From the NCBI GenBank assembly GCA_945861175.1, contig CAMATR010000095.1:1-6856 (forward strand): DNA of 6,856 bases. Direction: 5' to 3'. The notes under the pieces were generated by a model. The model ran no database searches. It was not told where the DNA came from and saw nothing but the letters and a program-made list of their open reading frames with translations. Shown one piece after another: positions 1-5,944 of the stretch. Every line of letters starts with the position of its first letter. Within the stretch, counting starts at the first letter, position 1. The stretch comes from Chitinophaga pinensis (GTDB lineage: Bacteria; Bacteroidota; Bacteroidia; Flavobacteriales_D; Crocinitomicaceae). The position numbers and the translations under genes were made by a program.

Positions 1-103
1 TTGCACCTTGAGGTGATGTAATGATTCGCTCTCTTTTGTAGATCCCTCCCTCTTCAATAGCTTTTAACTCACCTTGAAGATGTTCTTTCAAATTACTGTA
101 CAT
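1..103 (-). CDS. kbl: Glycine C-acetyltransferase (2-amino-3-ketobutyrate CoA ligase), N-terminal part
   Basis: Only the first 34 codons lie in the window; the gene runs off the left edge. Reading from the ATG at 103, the protein begins MYSNLKEHLQ and contains IYKRERIITSPQGA, which matches the well-conserved N-terminus of Kbl (an amphipathic helix, then the ERIITSPQGA motif). Kbl is a cytosolic pyridoxal-phosphate enzyme of the alpha-oxoamine synthase family. It converts 2-amino-3-ketobutyrate plus CoA to glycine and acetyl-CoA, the second step of threonine degradation after threonine dehydrogenase. The catalytic lysine and cofactor site lie outside the window. The related enzymes BioF and serine palmitoyltransferase are less likely because their N-termini lack this motif. 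The gene follows the DUF5686 gene by 58 bp and appears to have its own promoter. The usual partner, threonine dehydrogenase, is not visible here. Confidence 0.85.
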   Translation of the reverse strand, partial: MYSNLKEHLQGELKAIEEGGIYKRERIITSPQGA

Positions 104-117
104 GCGTTTTATTTTTT

Positions 118-137
118 GTCAAATATAGCAATTTGAC
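118..137. repeat. Perfect 7-bp inverted repeat over the kbl -7 box
   Basis: GTCAAAT (118-124) and ATTTGAC (131-137) are exact reverse complements separated by 6 bases. The left arm overlaps the predicted -7 element of kbl (120-127) and the right arm falls in the -7/-33 spacer. On the minus strand the structure is followed by an A-rich rather than a U-rich tract, so it does not look like a terminator for the DUF5686 gene. A repressor operator is possible but is inference. In AT-rich DNA a repeat of this size can arise by chance. Confidence 0.35.
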
Positions 138-150
138 TTGGACAGATAAA
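120..150 (-). promoter_or_regulatory. Predicted Bacteroidota-type promoter for kbl
   Basis: On the minus strand a TATATTTG octamer (127 to 120) fits the Bacteroidota -7 consensus TAnnTTTG exactly. A TTTA (150 to 147) lies 19 bp upstream, one mismatch from the -33 TTTG. Transcription would begin around 113-116, leaving a leader of only about 10-13 nt before the kbl ATG at 103. This suggests kbl is transcribed independently of the DUF5686 gene upstream. The call rests on consensus match and spacing only. Confidence 0.5.
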
Positions 151-161
151 CGTTCTTCTTG

Positions 162-2648
162 TTAGAAATTCCATTTCATATTGCGGTCGTCGAGCAAGGC
201 AAATGAAATTTTATAATTTACGCGTGGATCCATTTTATTGCCATCTGAGGCAACACCATAAATACCTATACGCAACCTTCTTCTTGAGAATTTAAAGTTT
301 CGTTCTAAACCACTAAAGAGTTCATAATGTTGCCAATTGAATTCTTTAACGTAAAGCGCGCCAACTCCAATTACTAGTCCGATGTTGGTTTTTTTCATGA
401 ATGGGAGTTTATTGATAATTGCCCCATTATCATGGTGCACAAAATGACCTTCCAGAAAATAATCTTTGGATGGTAAAGAAGAATCCAATCCCTGAAATGA
501 ATAGAGGGGATTTGAGAACCAGATAGGGTCGCTCCTTCTTTGGAATTTAAAGTCAGCAATTTGAAGATTTTTTGAGCTTAAAAATTTACCAGATAAAAGA
601 TGATAAGATGAAGTTCCAAGCGTTCCAATTTTGAAAGTTTGCATAATCCCAATTCTTCCGTATTCATGGTTTATATCACTCCCAAATAATTTTGGAATTC
701 CTCTTTCATAGGTTGCGTAAAATGTTGGAAAGCGAGAGCCAAGTATAACTTTCTTTTTCACCTCCTTCATATATTTCTGTTTTGGTGTATAGTTAATTGT
801 TACCTCACCAACCAATGCTTGGTAGGTTTTGAATTCAGAGGGACTGTTGTTTGGAATCGAATTATCAAAAACTGTAACAAAGCGATAGTCCTTTAAACTT
901 CGTCTTTCAGAGTAATCCAACTCTGTATTTAAATAGAATCCATTGAATAACTCATATTCATTTCCGATCTGGCCACTTGTGGTCTCAATAAAGTTTTCAC
1001 GTTTGTAAATTTGAGTTATCGCATCGTAACTTCTAATTGCATCGAAATCGTGCGAAAAAGAGAAAGATGCTGTCCCGAAATGAAAAGGTGCATAACGATA
1101 ACGCCACCAAGTCTGACCTTTTAAATCTGCATTAAGCACTCCCATGGATGCTTCAGAGTAAGAATCTAACGAATGTTCATTTTCCCACTTTTTGAAATAA
1201 TAAAAGCTAGGAGCAACTCGTGGTCCTGCGATATAAACTGGCCTACTTGTTGCTGCAATGGAACTCAGCGTCCATTGTGATTTTTTCGCTCGATTGCGGT
1301 GATCAATTCCAAACCATAAAACTTTCAAAGCGGTAACTTTGTTAAAAATAGCATCGACAGAATCAAGGTATTCTTTTCTGTTTTGAAAATCTCGAATACT
1401 GTCTTTCGCAATAATGAATGCCTTTTCCTCTGATGTTAATTCAATCTTGCGTTGTTCTTTCCAAAATGAACTGTCTCTTTCAAGCGCATTTTGTTCAGTA
1501 ATAGATAACTCATTCCCAAAAAATTTTTTCCCGTATTGAGGGATGAAAGAATAATTACTGAACTCGGTATAGGTGATGAAATTGGAGGAGCGATCCTTGT
1601 ATTTCACACCATAGTCGAGTTCCTGTTTTGACAATACACAAATTGAATCACCAGGGTGATCATAAAATTGTCGAATCGTAAATCGATCATATATTAAAAG
1701 ATTGCCCTTATTGAGTGTTAGTTCTAATTTTTGTATCAGCCATAAGGAATCGATTACCCAAATGTATCCTTCTAAGGTAGTGGTCGCAGTATTTCTTGGT
1801 AGGATTTTTATTTTATGAATTTTAATCCCATTTTCCTCATATTGTTCCTCTAATCGGTATTTGTAGCTTAAAATTCCAGGGGCTGAAATCGGAGAGCTTA
1901 TGGGCGACTGATGCAAATCATCTAAATACAATAGGTTTTGAAAGAAATTAAAATTAGATTTTACTGTTGTCGTGTAGTATAAATTTTGATCTGTCCCTCT
2001 CTTTTCATAAGCATTTCGTATTTCTTTGACTTTGTTAGGTGGCGAAAAATAACGTGTTAATTGTAATTCAACCAGATTCATATTTTCGGTTAGGGCATCC
2101 TTTTTTTTCTTCTCTTCGTCTTCAAAAGGATCTGATATACCAGAAGGGTCTTCTACCTTTGATTCTTGATTTTTCTTTTTTTCTTTTTCTTTGCGGTCTA
2201 TCTTTTCCGTGGCTTTTGTATAAGCTTCAACTGAGTGGGGATAGTTCCAAAGATTGATACTATCACGTCTTTCAACAACCTTTAACATGATTTCTCGACC
2301 TGGATTGGATTTTTTAGCCGTTATATCTATATCCTGTAGATCCTTTACTGAAGTTGAGAAAAGTTGTAAATCCCTATTGACTGGAGCTTCATTAATTACA
2401 ACATATGTTTCGCGCTCATTGTAACCAATAGCATTGATCACGAGAAAGTATTCTCCTGGATAAAGTCTTATTTCATAGTATCCATTTGCATCAGCGATGG
2501 TTCGCATGTCAGCATTGTTTTTAACGAATATTTTCGCAAATGGAATCGATACATTTTTATCGTCAAGTATTTTCCCGTTCAATAGCTGTTGCGACCATGC
2601 GGTGAACATAAAGCAACTAAATAAGCAGAAAATCAAGTGTTTGAACAT
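162..2648 (-). CDS. DUF5686 family outer-membrane protein with carboxypeptidase-regulatory-like N-terminal domain
   Basis: 828 residues. Residues 1-19 form a signal peptide (hydrophobic core, then AWSQ, cleavage likely before Q20). Residues about 22-97 are a CarboxypepD-regulatory-like beta-sandwich, with the typical GKILDD...PFAKIFVKN...ADANGYYEI...LYPGEYFLVINAIGY pattern. Residues about 114-145 (NPGREIMLKVVERRDS...VEAYTK) are the conserved opening of DUF5686. Residues about 150-187 are a Lys/Glu/Asp-rich low-complexity insert. The remainder alternates in the manner of beta strands and is probably a membrane barrel, ending in KWNF with a terminal aromatic residue. The domain architecture recalls TonB-dependent receptors, but I see no plug domain. 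The family occurs in Bacteroidota and has no established function known to me; surface or outer-membrane location is inference. The ATG at 2648 is chosen because it gives a complete signal peptide. No clear TAnnTTTG promoter is seen just upstream, so it may be read from the coaX cluster or from a weak promoter in the 154-bp gap. Confidence 0.85.
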   Translation of the reverse strand: MFKHLIFCLFSCFMFTAWSQQLLNGKILDDKNVSIPFAKIFVKNNADMRTIADANGYYEIRLYPGEYFLVINAIGYNERETYVVINEAPVNRDLQLFSTSVKDLQDIDITAKKSNPGREIMLKVVERRDSINLWNYPHSVEAYTKATEKIDRKEKEKKKNQESKVEDPSGISDPFEDEEKKKKDALTENMNLVELQLTRYFSPPNKVKEIRNAYEKRGTDQNLYYTTTVKSNFNFFQNLLYLDDLHQSPISSPISAPGILSYKYRLEEQYEENGIKIHKIKILPRNTATTTLEGYIWVIDSLWLIQKLELTLNKGNLLIYDRFTIRQFYDHPGDSICVLSKQELDYGVKYKDRSSNFITYTEFSNYSFIPQYGKKFFGNELSITEQNALERDSSFWKEQRKIELTSEEKAFIIAKDSIRDFQNRKEYLDSVDAIFNKVTALKVLWFGIDHRNRAKKSQWTLSSIAATSRPVYIAGPRVAPSFYYFKKWENEHSLDSYSEASMGVLNADLKGQTWWRYRYAPFHFGTASFSFSHDFDAIRSYDAITQIYKRENFIETTSGQIGNEYELFNGFYLNTELDYSERRSLKDYRFVTVFDNSIPNNSPSEFKTYQALVGEVTINYTPKQKYMKEVKKKVILGSRFPTFYATYERGIPKLFGSDINHEYGRIGIMQTFKIGTLGTSSYHLLSGKFLSSKNLQIADFKFQRRSDPIWFSNPLYSFQGLDSSLPSKDYFLEGHFVHHDNGAIINKLPFMKKTNIGLVIGVGALYVKEFNWQHYELFSGLERNFKFSRRRLRIGIYGVASDGNKMDPRVNYKISFALLDDRNMKWNF

Positions 2649-2775
2649 GTATATTTAGCGACTAATTATTTATGTTAAGTGATGTTGACAAGGTTTAAAG
2701 TATTTGTTAAGTTACTCTCGATGGACCAAGTTCTGCACTTTTTTATGTTTAACTGATAGCCAAAGGGTTCAGCGA

Positions 2776-2808
2776 TAAAAAAACGTGATAAATGGAATTT
2801 TATTACAC
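2776..2808 (-). terminator. Weak AT-rich hairpin terminator candidate after the coaX-lptC cluster
   Basis: On the minus strand GTG-(TA bulge)-ATAAA (2808 to 2799) can pair with TTTATCAC (2792 to 2785) across a 6-nt loop, and is followed by a run of seven T residues after one G. The stop codon of the small membrane protein gene lies inside the 5' arm. The plus-strand reading is also followed by eight T residues, so it could act in both directions. The stem is mostly A-T and bulged, so termination may be partial, with read-through to the DUF5686 gene. Confidence 0.35.
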
Positions 2809-3024
2809 TTTTTTTTGCTGCTCTTCCATATATTTAATGTGCTTTTGCATTCGTTTTACCATCCATCTTTTCATGAAAAACATAAGAAATGCCACCAAAG
2901 AAAAAAGATAATAAAAACCCCATTTTTTAATTCCGTCTGTAAAACTCATGTAAGTGCTTATAGCGAAAATAGCTATTCCAGCTAACAACCATACGTATGT
3001 CATTACTCGATTATAAAATTCCAT
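2803..3024 (-). CDS. Small two-helix membrane protein downstream of lptC
   Basis: 73 residues, function not recognised. Two hydrophobic segments at about residues 8-28 and 35-51 look like transmembrane helices joined by a short loop (TDGIKKW). The tail (52-73) is highly basic, with MKRWMVKRMQKHIKY, then acidic-basic EEQQKK, and by the positive-inside rule probably lies in the cytoplasm with the N-terminus. There is no signal peptide cleavage site or lipobox. It starts 11 bp after lptC stops, in the same direction, so it is very likely co-transcribed. I recall small membrane proteins at this place after lptC in other Flavobacteriia, which supports a real gene rather than a chance ORF; the opposite-strand ORF over it is a shadow. 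A link to LPS transport is suggested by position only. A second in-frame ATG at codon 8 would remove the N-terminal cap but leave both helices. Confidence 0.75.
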   Translation of the reverse strand: MEFYNRVMTYVWLLAGIAIFAISTYMSFTDGIKKWGFYYLFSLVAFLMFFMKRWMVKRMQKHIKYMEEQQKKV

Positions 3025-3035
3025 GCTTGTATAAA

Positions 3036-3638
3036 TTAATCGTTGTCAAAAATATATTTACCTCTTGGCTTTAAAAAGACATACTCTGAAAAGTCTTGTT
3101 TGGTCTTAATGCCATCTCCGTATAAAATACTTTTTGGGGATCGCACAACAACATTTGAATTAGTAAAAATAAGACTGTCTTTTTGGTTCCAGTGAAGTGT
3201 TTCAGTTAATAGACGTTGTTTTTTCTTGTAATTAAATAGTTGGACTGAATCTCGAACGAACATTGTGCCTTTTGTAAAATTTACTTCCCCATAGAGCGCT
3301 GTTAATGTCGAAATAACTTTTCCGTCCGGGGAGAAAAAATTTATTTTTAATCCGTCTTTCAATTTTGTTACTGTTTGAGGTTTTGAATAACTTTCTGCAA
3401 TTGATGCTATTATTTCTACTTGAGCGAATCCTGAATCAGTATAAAATACGCGCAAGTTTTTGGTGACCTCATCCGGAGCTTTAGGGTCATAGGTAACACG
3501 TTGAATTGTTTCAAGATCATTTACGCAGGAGACAAGGGTTAAAATGAATACGATAGAAAATAAAGCGATTACACAATCGACATTCCAACTAAACTGGTTT
3601 ATCCAGTTTCTTAATCCAATTTGCGTTTGACGAACCAT
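3036..3638 (-). CDS. lptC: LPS export ABC transporter periplasmic protein LptC (lipoprotein form)
   Basis: 200 residues, the usual length for LptC. In the Lpt system LptC links the inner-membrane LptB2FG transporter to the periplasmic LptA-type bridge and passes LPS toward the outer membrane. A hydrophobic segment (about 22-37) ends in a lipobox, LVSC, with lipidation expected on Cys38; Bacteroidota LptC homologues are commonly predicted lipoproteins, whereas E. coli LptC keeps an uncleaved membrane helix. The mature part shows the LptC beta-jellyroll pattern: DGLKINFFSPDGKVISTLTA (95-114), then LLTETLHWN (143-151) and YGDGIKTKQDF...YVFLKPRGKY (173-195). The ATG at 3638 is the only ATG start before the hydrophobic segment, so the first nine codons overlap the end of the upstream outer-membrane gene by 28 bp, which implies translational coupling. 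The n-region before the hydrophobic core is unusually long at about 21 residues. Confidence 0.88.
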   Translation of the reverse strand: MVRQTQIGLRNWINQFSWNVDCVIALFSIVFILTLVSCVNDLETIQRVTYDPKAPDEVTKNLRVFYTDSGFAQVEIIASIAESYSKPQTVTKLKDGLKINFFSPDGKVISTLTALYGEVNFTKGTMFVRDSVQLFNYKKKQRLLTETLHWNQKDSLIFTNSNVVVRSPKSILYGDGIKTKQDFSEYVFLKPRGKYIFDND

Positions 3639-4954
3639 TTATCAAAGTTGGAAGGGGCAAGGCAAATGCCGAGGTTAAAGCCAACGTATTGTTCCTTGTA
3701 TCCTTGACCTGAAAAATTTGAACGCTCTCCTTTAGAAAATGAAAAATTGATAGAAGAAAGTGTTCTAAAAGAGACAATTGGAATTCCGAAACCAAGAGTA
3801 AATCCTTTGTCATGCACCCGGAACCCATCTATGGTATACGGCAAAGAAATCTTGTAATAACCAGCACGATAACGTATTCTTTCAATGAAGTTAGCTTTGA
3901 CAGAGTTATCCATGAAGTTGATTTCTGGAGTATATTGAAGTCCGTATTGTAAAGAACTCGTGCTATTAAATGCTCCTATTCCATTCGTATTGTTAGAGTC
4001 AGAATTCCAGCTAGAAGACATGTAATTCACATGTAAATTAATTTCGCTGTACCTTTCAGAAATGTCTTTTCTTGCATCTTTAAATCGTACTTGATAGCAT
4101 CCACCCAATTGAATTTTTGAAGCGAGATTTAATTTGACAGATTGGTTTGTAGAAGCTGTTAAAGTATCGTAAAGCTCAGGGTCATTTATCTTGCCATAAA
4201 ATAAGTAGTTATTTTGTATTCCGGATAATTTCTGTGAAGGTTCATAGACACTCGCTAGAATAAGGCTGCTTTTCTTACCTATTTTTTGAACGAAATTAGC
4301 GCCTAACTCATAATGCAAAGTATTCATTTTTGTTTCTTTCCATTCGACACCTCCAATCGCATTGTTAGCTGTTATTAAAAGGCTTTGACGCTCTGTGATG
4401 TTAGTACCGAAAACATAGCCAAGGTTCCCTCCAATAGACAGACGTGTAGATTTTAGATTAATTAGATCAGTACTCAACCCTAAAAACACTTCATTCGTTC
4501 CGCCGCGTCCGAGGTAAGTGTATTTAATCGAATCAGTGCCAGCAGCAATGCGATCACTTATTTCATAACCCCTACTTTGAAACGCGCGCAATCCAACAGC
4601 AAAACCAAGATATTTTTTCAATGTGAATGCCATTGCAAAATGATCAGGGATAGCAGTTATCCCAGGGTTTTTATTGCCATTATCATCTAGTTTAGTGTAG
4701 CGAGTATTTAAACCAAGAGAATAAATAGGATACCCTTTCGATAGTGTATTATAGGAGGAAGGATTGTAATAGTTTAAAACAGTTGAATCGAAATAGGTGA
4801 TTGCGCAATTACCAAGTCCAGTAAAAGTGCCATGATAAAATGAAGAGCGGTCGCCCAATCCATAGCTAGAAAATGGAGAAATACTTGTGTTTTGCGCAAA
4901 GACAGTCTGAAATGTCGAGATTGTCAATAGGACAACAAAGAGGCTATTACGCAT
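3611..4954 (-). CDS. Outer-membrane beta-barrel protein (FadL/OmpP1-like), coaX-linked
   Basis: 447 residues. Residues 1-20 are a signal peptide (FVVLLTISTFQTVFA, cleavage likely before Q21). The mature N-terminus, TSISPFSSYGLGD, resembles the SPYSRFGLGD-type opening I associate with a Bacteroidota family near coaX, often annotated as outer-membrane protein or OmpP1/FadL/TodX transporter. The rest shows repeated alternating hydrophobic/aromatic strands with Gly, Tyr and Asn turns, as expected for a large barrel, and no soluble domain is apparent. The protein ends in DKWFVKRKLD, a basic tail. A role in uptake of hydrophobic compounds is only an analogy with FadL; the substrate is unknown. The start codon lies within the last codons of coaX (8-bp overlap) and the end overlaps lptC by 28 bp, so the three genes are surely co-transcribed. 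The linkage to lptC fits an envelope role. Class is fairly certain, function is not. Confidence 0.78.
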   Translation of the reverse strand: MRNSLFVVLLTISTFQTVFAQNTSISPFSSYGLGDRSSFYHGTFTGLGNCAITYFDSTVLNYYNPSSYNTLSKGYPIYSLGLNTRYTKLDDNGNKNPGITAIPDHFAMAFTLKKYLGFAVGLRAFQSRGYEISDRIAAGTDSIKYTYLGRGGTNEVFLGLSTDLINLKSTRLSIGGNLGYVFGTNITERQSLLITANNAIGGVEWKETKMNTLHYELGANFVQKIGKKSSLILASVYEPSQKLSGIQNNYLFYGKINDPELYDTLTASTNQSVKLNLASKIQLGGCYQVRFKDARKDISERYSEINLHVNYMSSSWNSDSNNTNGIGAFNSTSSLQYGLQYTPEINFMDNSVKANFIERIRYRAGYYKISLPYTIDGFRVHDKGFTLGFGIPIVSFRTLSSINFSFSKGERSNFSGQGYKEQYVGFNLGICLAPSNFDKWFVKRKLD

Positions 4955-5675
4955 TGAGTTGATAAATTTTATAAAGTCCCAAAAGGGTCAAATTTTCGTT
5001 TGCAAAGATGTTATTTTTTCCTTCGAAATCAAAGTGTTGTGCATCTCCTCCTGTCACAAAAAAGGTTAAGTCAACGAATTTCTGTTCATAGAGATGAATC
5101 ATTTCATTTATTTCGGCTTGTATGCCATTGATTACGCCAGAATGAATGGAAGAGGATGTTGATTTCCCTATGAGTGTGACTGACTCGGAAAAATTCAAAA
5201 GGGGCAACTTGGCTGTATAGTCATGAAGTGATTTATACCTCAATTTTATTCCTGGTGATATAGATCCACCTTTATATGTTTTGTCTTGTACAAAGTCAAA
5301 TTTGATGCAGGTACCGATGTCAATACTTACAGTATTAATCGAATTTTTTAGAACTGAAATTGCCACTGCATTACAGACCCGGTCAAAACCGAGTGTTTCT
5401 GGTGTTTTGTAATCAAGGTGGATTGGAAGATTCGATTTAGGATTCAGCAGCACACAATTCCCAACTATTGACTGAATTTTCAATGTTTGTTCTGCTGACA
5501 GAACCGATGTTAGAGCCTTTGGATTCTGTTTTAATTTGTGGAAATATTTTTCAAGCTGAGAATTTTCACTAAAAGAAACTCTATCTAAAACACAAATTTC
5601 TCCATCTTTTAGATAGGCCACTTTTAAGAAAGTATTGCCTGCATCGAGAAGAATTAAATCAGAATTTGTTATCAT
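4947..5675 (-). CDS. coaX: Type III pantothenate kinase
   Basis: 242 residues from the ATG at 5675, a normal length for CoaX. The enzyme phosphorylates pantothenate with ATP, the first step of coenzyme A synthesis, in the cytosol. It belongs to the ASKHA (acetate and sugar kinase/Hsc70/actin) fold and, unlike CoaA, is typically not inhibited by CoA and needs a monovalent cation. Family motifs are present in order: phosphate loop DAGNTFLK, pantothenate-binding ETLGFDR, catalytic and nucleotide region IDIGTCIKFDF, GGSISPG followed by LHDYTAKLP, and TGGDA near the C-terminus. No key residue appears missing. The frame extends two codons further to a GTG at 5681, but that codon begins inside the predicted -7 box, so the ATG (sequence MITNSDLILLD) is preferred. 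It is the first gene of the cluster and is divergent from tRNA-Phe. Confidence 0.93.
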   Translation of the reverse strand: MITNSDLILLDAGNTFLKVAYLKDGEICVLDRVSFSENSQLEKYFHKLKQNPKALTSVLSAEQTLKIQSIVGNCVLLNPKSNLPIHLDYKTPETLGFDRVCNAVAISVLKNSINTVSIDIGTCIKFDFVQDKTYKGGSISPGIKLRYKSLHDYTAKLPLLNFSESVTLIGKSTSSSIHSGVINGIQAEINEMIHLYEQKFVDLTFFVTGGDAQHFDFEGKNNIFANENLTLLGLYKIYQLNA

Positions 5676-5680
5676 TTCCA

Positions 5681-5711
5681 CAAATATAGTCGAAGATTTC
5701 GCAAAAAAATA
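5681..5711 (-). promoter_or_regulatory. Predicted promoter of the coaX-lptC cluster
   Basis: The minus strand carries TATATTTG (5688 to 5681), an exact match to TAnnTTTG. The -33 region is a T-rich run (5709 to 5703 and neighbours) rather than a clean TTTG at 19 bp, so this part is weak. The -7 box ends only five bases before the coaX ATG at 5675, so the transcript would be leaderless or nearly so. No other good -7 match lies between this and the divergent tRNA promoter. Confidence 0.45.
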
Positions 5712-5720
5712 AGTTGTGTA

Positions 5721-5751
5721 TTTCCGATTTTCAATTAAGTTACTATCTTTG
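5721..5751 (+). promoter_or_regulatory. Predicted promoter for tRNA-Phe
   Basis: TATCTTTG (5744-5751) matches the Bacteroidota -7 consensus TAnnTTTG exactly, and TTTC (5721-5724), one mismatch from the -33 TTTG, lies exactly 19 bp upstream. Transcription would start around 5755-5758, giving a 5' leader of about 12-15 nt for RNase P to remove before the mature tRNA end at 5770. This is the best-formed promoter in the window. Confidence 0.65.
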
Positions 5752-5769
5752 GCCCCACAATTACGGTTA

Positions 5770-5842
5770 GGTGATGTAGCTCAGTCGGTAGAGCAAAGGA
5801 CTGAAAATCCTTGTGTCGGGGGTTCGATTCCCTCCATCACCA
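5770..5842 (+). tRNA. tRNA-Phe (anticodon GAA)
   Basis: The 73-nt cloverleaf folds fully. The acceptor stem is GGTGATG (5770-5776) with CATCACC (5835-5841), and the discriminator is A5842. The D stem is GCTC/GAGC (5779-5782 with 5791-5794). The anticodon stem is AAGGA/TCCTT around the loop CTGAAAA, with anticodon GAA at 5803-5805, reading the Phe codons UUC and UUU. The T arm is GGGGG/CCCTC with one G-U pair and loop TTCGATT, so the T-psi-C position carries TTCGA as expected. The 3' CCA is not encoded (the next bases are CGA), so it must be added by the CCA-adding enzyme. The gene stands alone, with its own promoter and terminator, rather than in a tRNA cluster. Confidence 0.97.
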
Positions 5843-5846
5843 CGAA

Positions 5847-5874
5847 AAAAGGGGCATTAACTAATGCTCCTTTT
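5847..5874 (+). terminator. Rho-independent terminator of tRNA-Phe
   Basis: AAAAGGGGCATT (5847-5858) pairs with AATGCTCCTTTT (5863-5874) over a 4-nt AACT loop. This gives a 12-bp stem with one G-U pair, whose 3' arm ends in four T residues followed by a T-rich tract. It begins four bases after the tRNA 3' end. The A-rich 5' flank means it could also serve minus-strand transcripts arriving from the right. Confidence 0.8.
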
Positions 5875-5896
5875 CTATTTTCAATTAATATTTTAT

Positions 5897-5929
5897 AAAA
5901 AAAAAGGGAGCAATAATTCCTCCCTTTTT
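5897..5929 (-). terminator. Rho-independent terminator of the 212-residue outer-membrane protein gene
   Basis: AAAAAGGGAG (5901-5910) and CTCCCTTTTT (5920-5929) are a perfect 10-bp inverted repeat with a 9-nt loop. On the minus strand the hairpin is followed by an unbroken run of nine T residues (5905 to 5897, partly within the stem), 16 bp past the stop codon of the gene at 5945-6583. It is symmetrical enough to work in both directions and would back up the tRNA terminator on the plus strand. Confidence 0.8.
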
Positions 5930-5944
5930 CAAAAATGTTTTTCT

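Noticed and set aside
2039..2257. Plus-strand 72-codon ORF inside the DUF5686 gene
   Set aside because: It is antisense to a clear coding region and its phenylalanine/leucine-rich content is the complement of the Lys/Glu-rich insert.
2785..2985. Plus-strand 66-codon ORF opposite the small membrane protein gene
   Set aside because: The minus-strand frame has a coherent two-helix protein in operon spacing; this frame begins in the terminator hairpin and has no recognisable domain.
3589..3828. Minus-strand 79-codon ORF overlapping the end of the barrel gene and the start of lptC
   Set aside because: It is out of frame with two well-supported genes and has no signal, domain or independent spacing.
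5770..5842. tRNA-Phe as an integration site for a mobile element
   Set aside because: No integrase gene and no direct repeat of the tRNA 3' end is visible within the window; the neighbours look like core genes.
5716..5898. Plus-strand 60-codon ORF across the tRNA-Phe locus
   Set aside because: It reads straight through the tRNA gene, and its GDVAQSVEQRTENPCVGGSIPSITT-like part is a familiar false translation of a tRNA. There is no signal of a real protein.
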